A stretch of DNA of 54,053 nt from Chloroflexota bacterium (GTDB lineage Bacteria > Chloroflexota > Anaerolineae > UBA2200). The notes beneath the pieces are model-generated. The model ran no database searches. It was not told the DNA's origin and was given only the letters and a program-made list of their open reading frames with translations. The stretch spans positions 1 to 54,053 of the forward strand of contig JACIWW010000021.1 of the NCBI GenBank assembly GCA_014360905.1, written 5' to 3'. Shown here in pieces: positions 35,738 through 44,800 of this stretch. Within the stretch, counting starts at the first letter, position 1. Each line of letters starts with the position of its first letter. Made by a program: the position numbers and the translations under genes.

Positions 35738-38164
35738 TCAGCGATCGGACAGTTTGAATTCTTCTTCCAGAATATTGGCATGGTATTCCATGCCGAGATC
35801 TTCGTAGATTTTCCTGGCCTCATCAGCGCGTTTTTTGGCTTCCGCCTCGTTTCCGCATTTCCTTTCGATTTGTGCACGTACACTTAGAGCAAAGGCCATA
35901 GCACTAGCAGGGTAGCAGATAGCCTGTGCCCATTCGATACTCAGATCAGACCTCCTTCTTGCTTCCTCGCATTTCCCTTGCATAATCTCAATTAAGGCCA
36001 GAGAGCTATGCGTTCCTATTAGTATGCTCAAATCGCCACTATCCACGAACGCATTTAAAAGCTGATGATATTGTTCTGCTGCTTCTTCCAATAGGCCTTG
36101 CATCAGCCAAAGTTTGGCACGTGAACGCAAAGATATGGTTTTCCAGTATTCAGCTTGGGGTTGTTCTAAACTCTCCCAAATATCCAAACTCTCCTTAAGC
36201 ATCTCTTGAGCTTTTTCGTATTCTCCCTCGTCCATCGTTAATTCAGCCATATCCCGCAAAGTGAGCGCCAGCACGTGCTCCCACCTGTTGTTTCTAGCTT
36301 GTTCCAAAATCTCTTCTAGAAGTTCTTTGGCCTTGGATCGCGATTCGTTCGTGCCCATATTGATATAAGACCAGGCCACGTCTCGAACCGCAAACCATCC
36401 TTGACGGTCCAGTTGCCCGAGCCTTTCCGAAGCCTTCATGGCCCGTCTTCCCCAGAGTATCTTCTCGTCAAGATATCGGAGGACACCAAGCGGGATCCCC
36501 ATCAGCTCTACAAACTTCTGCACCTCTTCCCATTTCTCTAGGTCATAACACCACTCCATTATCTTTATAACATTGCCCTTTTCTCGTCTGAGGAACAATA
36601 ACGTACTATCTAAACGATCCTTTCTAACGTCCAAGGCCTCGAGGTAGTAATCAGTCAAACGCTCGCACGCTTTGTCGCAGAAATCAGCAACTTGTGGGTC
36701 TTTCCAAATTGATTCAGCGATAAATCCGCGTACTAGAGGTACCGCATCATACCCGGCATACTCTGGTCTTTCTACCCGCTCTATCATATGGGCGTGGCAT
36801 AGCTTCCCTATAGCATCGTATATCCCTGCGCTTGAAATCCCACTAGCTACTTGGAGGTCTTCGGACGAAGGCATATCCCTGAATAGGGGCAGCACAACCA
36901 ATACATTCTTGGCAGAGGATGGTAACCGTTGATAGGCCCTCAGATAATAGAACTCAATCACCTTTCTTATGTTCTCTGCGGAGGAAAGATGCTCTAGAGC
37001 CTCATCGAAAGTCGGGTATGTTCGCACACTTCCCAAAAACACACTCATAACCAAAGGATAATTAGCATATGGGTGTTCTAACAGTTTCTCCAGCTCCATC
37101 TCTGCAAGCGGTGGTCTTACTCCCAATGCCTCGATTTCCATTCTTATGTAATTTTTTGCTTCCTCTCTTGTCATTGGGCCGATTTTTACTAATTTTTCAC
37201 CTACGCAAGGTGGTTTGCGTTTGGTGATTATAGATTTGTGTTGGCGAGGCAGTCTGTAGATAAAGTCATGGACCTTGCCTTCAAGACCGTCGGGGAGATA
37301 TTCCGAATCCATATTATCAAAGATAAACAGGCACACGCAGTCTTTCAGCACTTGTTCTAGAAAAAGTTGTTTTTCCTCGTTAGATGGAATTTGTAGTATT
37401 TCTCTCTTTCCAAGTGTAGTGCCAATCAGGTTTAGGTCTGTTTTCCAGACATTTTCGAGATCGGGAGGCATCCCTAACAACTGTCGCGTTATTCGGGGGT
37501 CCGAACGATGGGAGAGCCAGATGACTGCTTCGAATTGAAGCCGATGCTCGTCCCGTTTTTTCTCTACTTCTTCGGCTACTTTATAAATGAGAGTTGACTT
37601 ACCTACACCTGCTTCACCCTCAACAGATATCAACCAAGCCTTCCCATCACGGAGTTCGGGGATGAAGACGTCCATTACATAGTCTCTCCCTGTATTATCC
37701 TGCCTTGGCACAAATTCGTGAATGTGTACTTGGTGCTGCAGGTTGTGTTTGACTTTTACCGCCATCTTAGCCTCCTCCTCTGACCGCCATAACAAAAGCG
37801 CCATCGCCTCCAGGGCCTCTTTTCGTATGCTGTAGAATGTTGACCGGGCCACGGCTAGATCGCTTGCGACGATACCCCATTCTTTCCCTTCCCAAATGTA
37901 TTCTTTGAGGAATGTATAGCTGCGCCAAAGAGGCGTATCCCTCTCTGTATTAGACGGCCGCATGCTTTCTATAGCGTTCCTTAAAACTTCTTTCATAACA
38001 TCCCCAACGAGAACGGTTGAATAATACTCTACGGGTTGAGGTAAATGCCTTCGCAAAAGGGATGGCAGCTCACTTACCAGGGCGCTTTTACCTAAGCCTC
38101 GGATATCCCGTTTGCGTAACAATGACGCTGCGCTGCTTACCCACTTGACAAATTCTTCCCTCAT
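35738..38164 (-). CDS. STAND-class NTPase (NB-ARC-like) with N-terminal HTH and C-terminal TPRs
   Basis: This is an 808-residue protein. The N-terminal ~130 residues include a probable HTH (WGIVASDLAVARSTFYSIRKEALEAM, ~97-121). The NTPase core has Walker A GEAGVGKST (183-191), Walker B CLFIFDNMD (D283) and a sensor-1-like SIITKR (R316), followed by a winged helix at ~410-480 (LVVLPLFRDMPSSEDLQVASGI). The C-terminal ~250 residues are TPR-like (VRDVAWSYINMG, ALTLRDMAELTMDEGEYEKAQEMLKESLDIW). This is the signal-sensing STAND layout, used both by transcription regulators and by anti-phage sensors; no nuclease or other effector domain is visible, which favours a regulator. ATG 38164 has AGGAGG 5 bases upstream. 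GC content is clearly below the flanks and the gene lies between IS fragments, so it looks imported. Confidence 0.82.
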   Translation of the reverse strand: MREEFVKWVSSAASLLRKRDIRGLGKSALVSELPSLLRRHLPQPVEYYSTVLVGDVMKEVLRNAIESMRPSNTERDTPLWRSYTFLKEYIWEGKEWGIVASDLAVARSTFYSIRKEALEAMALLLWRSEEEAKMAVKVKHNLQHQVHIHEFVPRQDNTGRDYVMDVFIPELRDGKAWLISVEGEAGVGKSTLIYKVAEEVEKKRDEHRLQFEAVIWLSHRSDPRITRQLLGMPPDLENVWKTDLNLIGTTLGKREILQIPSNEEKQLFLEQVLKDCVCLFIFDNMDSEYLPDGLEGKVHDFIYRLPRQHKSIITKRKPPCVGEKLVKIGPMTREEAKNYIRMEIEALGVRPPLAEMELEKLLEHPYANYPLVMSVFLGSVRTYPTFDEALEHLSSAENIRKVIEFYYLRAYQRLPSSAKNVLVVLPLFRDMPSSEDLQVASGISSAGIYDAIGKLCHAHMIERVERPEYAGYDAVPLVRGFIAESIWKDPQVADFCDKACERLTDYYLEALDVRKDRLDSTLLFLRREKGNVIKIMEWCYDLEKWEEVQKFVELMGIPLGVLRYLDEKILWGRRAMKASERLGQLDRQGWFAVRDVAWSYINMGTNESRSKAKELLEEILEQARNNRWEHVLALTLRDMAELTMDEGEYEKAQEMLKESLDIWESLEQPQAEYWKTISLRSRAKLWLMQGLLEEAAEQYHQLLNAFVDSGDLSILIGTHSSLALIEIMQGKCEEARRRSDLSIEWAQAICYPASAMAFALSVRAQIERKCGNEAEAKKRADEARKIYEDLGMEYHANILEEEFKLSDR

Positions 38165-38238
38165 CCTCCCCTCCTACTTGAGAAACGATGCATTTCGCTG
38201 CCCGAGCTGGATCTGTAAACTTTGCCCATCGCATTTAT

Positions 38239-38267
38239 ATCATACCATAAAACCTTTTAGTAATCAA
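38239..38267 (-). promoter_or_regulatory. promoter of the STAND NTPase gene
   Basis: On the minus strand TTGATT (38262-38267) and TATGAT (38239-38244) are 17 bases apart. Predicted start near 38232, about 68 bases before the ATG. The rest of 38165-38511 is AT-rich; a possible plus-strand TTGACT (38437-38442) could serve the divergent zinc-finger gene, but its -10 is weak. Confidence 0.6.
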
Positions 38268-38511
38268 TGGGTTTCGGAAAAGTTTAGACAAACGCAGGAC
38301 ATTAATTGGACTTTTAGTATAACATTATAGTACGAGAGAGGAATCTTCATTGGATTATCTTGATAACGAGGACAGGACGCGTTAGGATGGAAAATCATAT
38401 ATCCTATTTGCGGAAATAGATTCTGGAACAATTGCCTTGACTTTAAGGGGTTCGGTTTGAGATAGCATGTCAAGAACTGGACAGGAACAGAGATCTTTAA
38501 GGAGGTGCCCA

Positions 38512-38811
38512 ATGTACGCCAACCATCGTTTATCTAAGCTTCAGCTGTCTCTGGAACAGCAACATGAAGATCTACAAAAGCGGATTCATCAGTATGAGGA
38601 GATGAGCCGCCGGTTTGGTCATGTTGAGGATGATCTAAGGGATCTTCAAAGGAGGAAAAGAAAACTGTCTGAGATAGAACGTGCATTGAGACGCCTGATG
38701 TGTGGCAACTACGGGATTTGCGAACGTTGCGGCGTTCCTATTGATCCTGCGAGACTAGAAGCAATCCCAGAGACGACTTTATGCTATAAGTGTAGTGCAC
38801 GCTACGGATAA
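38512..38811 (+). CDS. DksA/TraR-type C4 zinc-finger protein
   Basis: This is a 99-residue protein. ATG 38512 follows AAGGAGG by 6 bases. Residues ~5-60 form a coiled coil (LSLEQQHEDLQKRIHQYEEM, LRDLQRRKRKLSEIERALRRL). The zinc finger uses C70, C73, C91 and C94 (GICERCG ... TLCYKC). DksA/TraR proteins insert their coiled coil into the RNA polymerase secondary channel. Here the coil is short and lacks the DxxDxA tip, so polymerase binding is possible but unproven. It is divergent from the STAND NTPase and followed at once by a small membrane protein. Confidence 0.85.
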   Translation: MYANHRLSKLQLSLEQQHEDLQKRIHQYEEMSRRFGHVEDDLRDLQRRKRKLSEIERALRRLMCGNYGICERCGVPIDPARLEAIPETTLCYKCSARYG

Positions 38812-39040
38812 TGGAGGTGAAACCATAGATCAGGTTTGGTTTCTGCTGGCTTTGGTAGTCATAGTAATAGAAAGTCTCTATGCTCTGTCTCTTTGGTGGC
38901 GCCTCTCAACAAATCAGATTATCGTGATTCCCGTTAATACCGGAGAACAGTCCAACAGCGCCGGCTGGGGAGGGCTTCTGTTTCTACTCCTAATCATGAG
39001 CGCCGCTCTCGTCATCCTCTACCGAACTTTCTTTGCATGA
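38795..39040 (+). CDS. small two-helix membrane protein; start codon uncertain (GTG or ATA)
   Basis: The product has two hydrophobic helices (VWFLLALVVIVIESLYALSLWW and LLFLLLIMSAALVILY) around a polar loop. The longest frame starts at GTG 38795 inside the zinc-finger gene and has no ribosome-binding site. A perfect GGAGGT (38813-38818) lies six bases before an in-frame ATA at 38825, which would give a 71-residue protein with the first helix almost at its N-terminus. ATA initiation is rare but the spacing is ideal. The gene starts right at the stop of the zinc-finger gene and is probably co-translated. No family was recognised. Confidence 0.55.
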   Translation: MHATDNGGETIDQVWFLLALVVIVIESLYALSLWWRLSTNQIIVIPVNTGEQSNSAGWGGLLFLLLIMSAALVILYRTFFA

Positions 39041-39199
39041 CCATCCCTCTTTAGACTTCCCAAGAAGCACGGTCGCCACTGGACCTGTTCTTCGAATTTT
39101 CCTGCAAACAACTCTCAATGTAGAATTTAGCGAGTGAGCCCGGGGCAAAGAGGAAACGTCCGGAATTCAATATGCACTTAGGAAAGAATAGGAGGGTCC

Positions 39200-39772
39200 A
39201 TGAGTCCAGAACACATCGGAATGATAATTGGTGGGGTTATTTCTCTCGTGACCAGTATCGCAACATCAGTATTAAACCATTGGATGGCATTGCGGGAAAA
39301 ACACCTGGAGACACAATTGGAGATGACCAAGTGTGAACATGCAGCTGAACTACGAATGCGAGAGCAAGCGGACACAGAAAAGAGGCAACATATTGAATTG
39401 CTCCGCAAATATGAACAGCTTGACCATAAACCTTCCTTTAATGGTATTAATCTTTCTGAGGCAGTCTTAAGTGGTCTCCAATTGCCAGGGGTAGAAATGT
39501 GTGGTGCTGTCCTAAGGCGGGCGCAACTTTGCTATACATATTTAGCTCGTGCAGATTTACGGGGTGCCATTCTGAGAGGAGCTAACCTGGAGGGTGCCGA
39601 TTTGCAAGACGCAAAGCTTCAAGGAGCTGATCTAGAGGAGGCAAACCTAACTATGACGAATCTGCGGAGAGCTAACTTGCTGGGAGCCCGGGTGTCAAAA
39701 GACGCTTTAGATAAAGCCATATTGGATCAAACGATATTGCCTGATGGCACAGTTAGTCCTCTGGACAATTAA
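39200..39772 (+). CDS. membrane-anchored pentapeptide-repeat protein
   Basis: This is a 190-residue protein. AGGAGGG lies 3-4 bases before the ATG. An N-terminal hydrophobic helix (~5-25, IGMIIGGVISLVTSIATSVL) is followed by a charged helical stalk (~30-75). About 14 pentapeptide repeats follow (LARADLRGAILRGANLEGADLQDAKLQGADLEEANL), forming a right-handed quadrilateral beta-helix at ~85-170. Pentapeptide proteins occur as DNA-mimic gyrase inhibitors and as scaffold domains; the membrane anchor argues for scaffolding. It is the last gene of the imported island, 12 bases before an IS end. Confidence 0.82.
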   Translation: MSPEHIGMIIGGVISLVTSIATSVLNHWMALREKHLETQLEMTKCEHAAELRMREQADTEKRQHIELLRKYEQLDHKPSFNGINLSEAVLSGLQLPGVEMCGAVLRRAQLCYTYLARADLRGAILRGANLEGADLQDAKLQGADLEEANLTMTNLRRANLLGARVSKDALDKAILDQTILPDGTVSPLDN

Positions 39773-39783
39773 TAAAACATAAC

Positions 39784-40030
39784 TTGCTCAGTTGCAAAGA
39801 TAGATAGGTCTGTTGACAAAACTAGCGATGGAGATTGTAGACCCACCCCTTGACAGCCGGCTCGCGGTTCTGGAGAACCACCAGGCGCGAGCGGATGGCA
39901 TCGCCAAACTTGCGCTTGATGACGGAGTTCACCGTTTCCGCCTTCCAACGCTGACCATACAAGCCGTCCAACCGGGCCGTCGCGACCAACTCAGCCCTGG
40001 CGATCCGTTCATGATCTACCAGCGTGATCA
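39784..40030 (-). mobile_element. IS remnant, 3' third only (same IS as 35093-35713)
   Basis: It starts with the same TTGCTCAGTTGCAA end and is nearly identical to 35093-35220 before continuing into transposase sequence absent from the first copy (GQRWKAETVNSVIKRKFGDAI). The other end is missing; the sequence switches abruptly to a DUF5615 gene near 40030. The two copies are in direct orientation around 35714-39783. Confidence 0.8.
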
Positions 40031-40193
40031 AGGTGCGTTTCTCACGCCGGCACACTGCAGCGATGACATCATCTGATGCACCACCCATTTGTTCTTCTGG
40101 CACAGTTGCTGCTTCATGCCCGGCCTGACGCAAATGCTCTGCTACTTCAATAGGCAAGTTCTCATCTACCTTAAAACGCAGGAGTGGTTCCAT
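39822..40193 (-). pseudogene. DUF5615 (PIN-like toxin) fused to a transposase C-terminus
   Basis: Residues 1-~57 (LLRFKVDENLPIEVAEHLRQAGHEAATV, GASDDVIAAVCRREKRTLITL) are the DUF5615 PIN-like domain with its N-terminal DEN acidic motif. At the point where the family has a LITLDxDF acidic motif, the frame runs into transposase sequence (VDHERIARAELVATARLDGLYGQRW) in phase to its stop. The toxin has therefore lost its C-terminal half and the chimera is unlikely to be active. It begins 3 bases after the stop of the DUF433 gene, the usual order of this predicted toxin-antitoxin pair. Confidence 0.82.
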
Positions 40194-40196
40194 GTC

Positions 40197-40562
<366 letters not shown>

Positions 40563-40619
40563 TCAAACCTTGCTGGGCGTGAGAACTGATGTAACGTCAT
40601 GGCGAGAGCGCCCTGCACC

Positions 40620-41640
40620 CGAAGCAATCTCGTTGGTGATGAGCATAGCCGGGGAACGAATAAACGAATCACCGCAGCGTCATTCGATGATTCGTTTTTC
40701 CTATTCGTTGATGGCTTTCCCCTGTAACAGTCCACGCCAAAAGACGGCGGACTTTTGTCCGCCTGGAGCAGTTGAAGTGATGGCCATCAACGGATGGGAG
40801 AACGAATCACTGCAGCGCAGCAGGTTGGGCTCCCATGCCCAGCTAGCATAGCCAGGGCGTGAATTCCCCAGCTGAATGTGAGAAGCCCTTGAAAGGGGCA
40901 GCAGGTTCGTAGTGCGCACTTCAGTGCGCCTGGAGCGTGGCCGGGGCGTGAATTCCCCAGCTGAATGTGAAAAGCCCCTGAAAGGGGCTTTTCCCTTTTT
41001 AGCCAGGGATTTCAATACCTGGCGCCCATGAGCGCTGAAACGCTCACTACAAACTCACCCAGGAGGAGCCGCCCCTGCAAAGGCACAGCAGGCTGGGCTC
41101 CCACGCCCAGCCTGCATGGCCGGGGATTGCAATCCCTGGCATCTGCTCCACGTGGACAACAGCCCACGCAAAAAGCCCCTCTCCTACAGCGTAGGAGAGG
41201 GGCCAGGAGGTGAGGCAATCCGAGCGCTGAAGCGCTCACTACAAACCCGCCAGGAGGCGGCGGACTGTGGTCCGCCGGGAGCAGGTGGAGCGATGGCCAT
41301 CAACGAATGGAGGAACGAATAAACGAATCACCGCAGAGCAGCAGGCTGGGCTCCCACGCTCAGCCAGCATGGCTGGGGATTGCAATCCCTGGCACCTGCT
41401 CGGCGTGGACAACAGTCCACGCAAAAAGCCCTTCTCCTACAGCGTAGGAGAGGGGGCCTGAGGTGAGGCAATCCAAGCGCTGAAGCGCTCACTACAAACC
41501 CGCCAGGAGGCGGCGGACTGTTGTCCGCCTGAAGCAGTGTGACGATGGCCGTCAACGAATGGGGAACGAATAAACGAATTCGTTTTGGCATAGCCATTCG
41601 TTGAGGGCATGGTGCAAGGGGAACGAATCAATACATCCCA
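40620..41640. repeat. dense mosaic of dispersed hairpin repeats
   Basis: This fills most of 40425-41840. Besides the composite unit (40855-41060: GGGGCGTGAATTCCCC, AAAAGCCCCTGAAAGGGGCTTTT, CCAGGGATTTCAATACCTGG, GAGCGC-TGAA-ACGCTC), it holds two long partial duplications (about 41085-41330 and 41335-41580) with GGCTGGGC hairpins, GATTGCAATC, GTGGAC/GTCCAC, CTCTCCTACAGCGTAGGAGAG, GAGCGCTGAAGCGCTC and GGCGGAC/GTCCGCC. It also has at least four copies of a GCCATCAACGAATGG..GAACGAATAAACGAAT family (40660-40715, 40780-40810, 41290-41330, 41545-41610). No coding ORF is convincing here. Confidence 0.85.
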
Positions 41641-41646
41641 GACAAT

Positions 41647-41676
41647 TTGACTTTTTGGCGGACAATGCGTTATTAT
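41647..41676 (+). promoter_or_regulatory. promoter of the secreted protease gene
   Basis: TTGACT (41647-41652) and TATTAT (41671-41676) are 18 bases apart, giving a leader of about 160 bases before ATG 41841. Confidence 0.6.
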
Positions 41677-41840
41677 TTTGCGTAGAATACCCGGCAGGAC
41701 TCGTTGCCTCTCTTTGCTAATGGGTTCTGGTCGTCCAGAACTGCACCTTTTTTGCTCCTTTGCATCTGCGTTCATCTACCCGGGTGATGCGTTGCTTGTC
41801 TGTTCCCCTTTGTTCCGCATCTCACGGAAGGAGGCGTAAA

Positions 41841-44800
41841 ATGAAAAAGCAAACTTTGCGAGTCCTGCGTGTGTTCCTCTCTCTCGTCGTCTTCCTCTCC
41901 TGGCTCTTCCCGCCGCCGACACGGCAAACAACCATACGGGCTGAAAACGAAGTCAAGTGGACGCTGGCTTCCATTGGCCTGCCCACCACGAACCCATACC
42001 ATGGTATTGCCTTTGGCGACATCAACCACGATGGCAAGCTGGACATTATCAGCGGGCTGGCTGAAGAAATGGGGCTGCGCGTCTGGTTTGGCAATGGCGC
42101 TGGGTCGTGGGAAGATAACTCAGGCAACTTGCCCACTAAAGGCAAGTACCACGGTCTGGCCTTGGGCGACCTCAACCACGATGGCAATCTTGACCTAGTC
42201 GCTGCAACCGAGGACTCAGGCGTCAAAGCCTGGTGGGGTGACGGCGCCAAGACGTGGACCTCCTGCAGCACTGGCTTACCGACCAGCGGCCGCTATTACG
42301 ATGTCGCTCTGGCCGATTTTGACCGCGATGGCGACCTGGATATTGTGGCTACCCATGGCAATAACGGCGGCGTCCTGGTCTATTATTCGTCGGGGGGTGG
42401 GCGGGAGTGGGGGCTGGGGCCTGTGCCGACTCGCCAGCTTACTTACTGGGGTGTGGATGCCGGCGACTTGAACAATGACGGCTGGCCCGATATTGTGGCC
42501 GGATGGTATGACCCCAATGGCGGCGTGCATGTCTGGCGCAACACGAGTGGTACCGGTTGGACCTCGGCGCTGACTGGACTCTCGTCCATCGGTTACACGC
42601 GGGGCGTTGCCTTTGGCGACATCAACCACGATGGGAAGCTGGACATCGGGGCTGCCTCTCAGAGCAGTATCAAAGTCTGGACGGGAGATGGCTTGGGCAA
42701 CTGGACGCCGGCGATGGTGGGCTTCTCTAGGCTTGACTCCGCGGGCATACAGTTCGGCGACCTGAACAACGATGGCAATTTAGACCTGGTGGCCAGTTCT
42801 TGGGAGAACGCGGGCATTCAAGCCTGGCGCGGCAATGGTGCTGGCTCCTGGTCGGCTTTCCCCTTCCCCACAGGGAGCGGCAAATACTTCGATCTGGCAT
42901 TAGGCGATATGAACAACGACGGGAAACTCGATTTAGCAGGCAGCAACGCCGGTGGTGGAGGAGTGCAATGTTGGGCGGACACGGGCGAGGCTGAAGAGTT
43001 GTGTTCCTGGATCAAAGCTCCCTGGCCCACAAGCAGTGGAGATTGGTATGGCGTGGCGGTGGGCGATGTGAACAACGACGGCAATCTGGACATCGCTGCC
43101 GCCAGCCGCACCCAAGGTGTTTGGATTTGGCGCGGCGACGGCGGCAACCACTGGTACGACATGGCCTACTACAATCCACCCAAGACAGGCGGTTACTTGG
43201 ATGTGGCCATCGGCGATTTCAGCCGGGATGGCTATCCCGATTTGGTTACTGGCGCCATCACCGTTGGACTGCGCGCTTGGATCTACTCGTTGTGGGATCC
43301 TTCCTTTAGCGGCTTGCCCAGCAGCGGTGAATACCGCGATGTGGCGATGGGCGATATTGACAACGATGGCTTGCTAGACCTAGTGGCAGCCAGCGACAGG
43401 TCTGGCGTCCGTGCCTACAAGAGCCTGAGCTTTAGCGGCTGGAGTCCATTTCCAGCGCCGGTAAGCAGTGGCTCGTTCCACAGCGTGGCAGTGGGCGATG
43501 TGAACCACGATGGGAAACTGGATGTCTTGGCCGGTTCCGCAAGCAATGGCGTCTATGTCTGGCGGGGCAACGGTGGCACGGGCTGGACGCCTTGGCCGCA
43601 GCCAATGGCGAGTGGCAACGTCTATGGCTTGGCTGTGGGCGATATCAACCACGACGGCTGGCTGGACATCCTGGCGGGCACGAACACTCATGGCTTGTTG
43701 CTCTGGGCAGGCAATGGCGGTAGCTCTTGGACCGCCTTGCCTTCGCCTGACACCAAGGCCGCTTCCCAATACTGGCATGTGGACTTGGGTGATTTCAACA
43801 ACGATGGCCATCTGGACATCCTGGCTGCACACAGGACCGAGGGTGTGAAGGTGTGGGCGGGCGATGGCGGTCGCTCCTGGTCGCCCTGTATGACCAGCTT
43901 GCCTACCTCGGGTTCCTATAGCGGCGCCGTATGGGGGCATGTGGACCACGACGGAGCGTTGGACATTATCGTCGGGCATTCCGACGGCAGTGGCGTGCAG
44001 GTCTATACCGCAGCCGAATCCGCGCCGCCCAGCGGCTGGCGCGATTTCCAACCCACGAACTGGCAGACCACGCAGCAGCCAACGTGCAGCGTCAAGGTCT
44101 CGGATGCCGGTTCGGGCTTGAAGGTGGACACGGCGCGCTATGCCTATTCTAAGGATGGTGGGGCTAACTGGAGCGCCTGGCAAGTAGCCTCTTGCACCGG
44201 ATCGGACGGTACGACTGCCGAGCAGACCATCACTGCCGCCAGTGTGCCCTTCAATCAGGATTCGCTGACCACACAACGCAACAAGATCAAGTTCAGCATC
44301 CAGGATATGGCGGGCAACACCGGCTACAGCACTGTCTATGGGGTTTCCATTGACACCACGCCACCGAACAACCCCACGTCCTTGACCAGCCCCAGCCATG
44401 TCGTTAGCCAGTGGAACAACGATAATACCGTGCAGGTGCAATGGTCAGGGGCTAGCGATGCTTCCAGTGGCGTCAGCGGCTATTCCTTTGTCTGGGATAC
44501 TTCCAGTACTACTCTACCGGATACAACGGTGGATACCTACATTACCAGCACCACTTCTTCAGCCCTGGCTGATGGGAGCACTCACTACTTCCACCTGCGC
44601 ACACGTGACCTGGCAGGCAACTGGGCGACGGGCGCCGTGCATTTGGGGCCGTTCTATATTGACACGACGCCTCCGCAGAACCCCACAAGCGTTTCTAGCA
44701 CGACGCACAGTCCCAGCACCTGGTCTAATCAGAACCAGGTCGCTTGCCAGTGGTCGGGTGCTTCCGATGCCCTCAGTGGCTTGGGCGGCTACTCCTACGT

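Noticed and set aside
38437-38465. Promoter of the zinc-finger gene (TTGACT with AGATAG)
   Set aside because: The -35 is acceptable but the -10 is poor at any normal spacing, so it is not listed as a feature.
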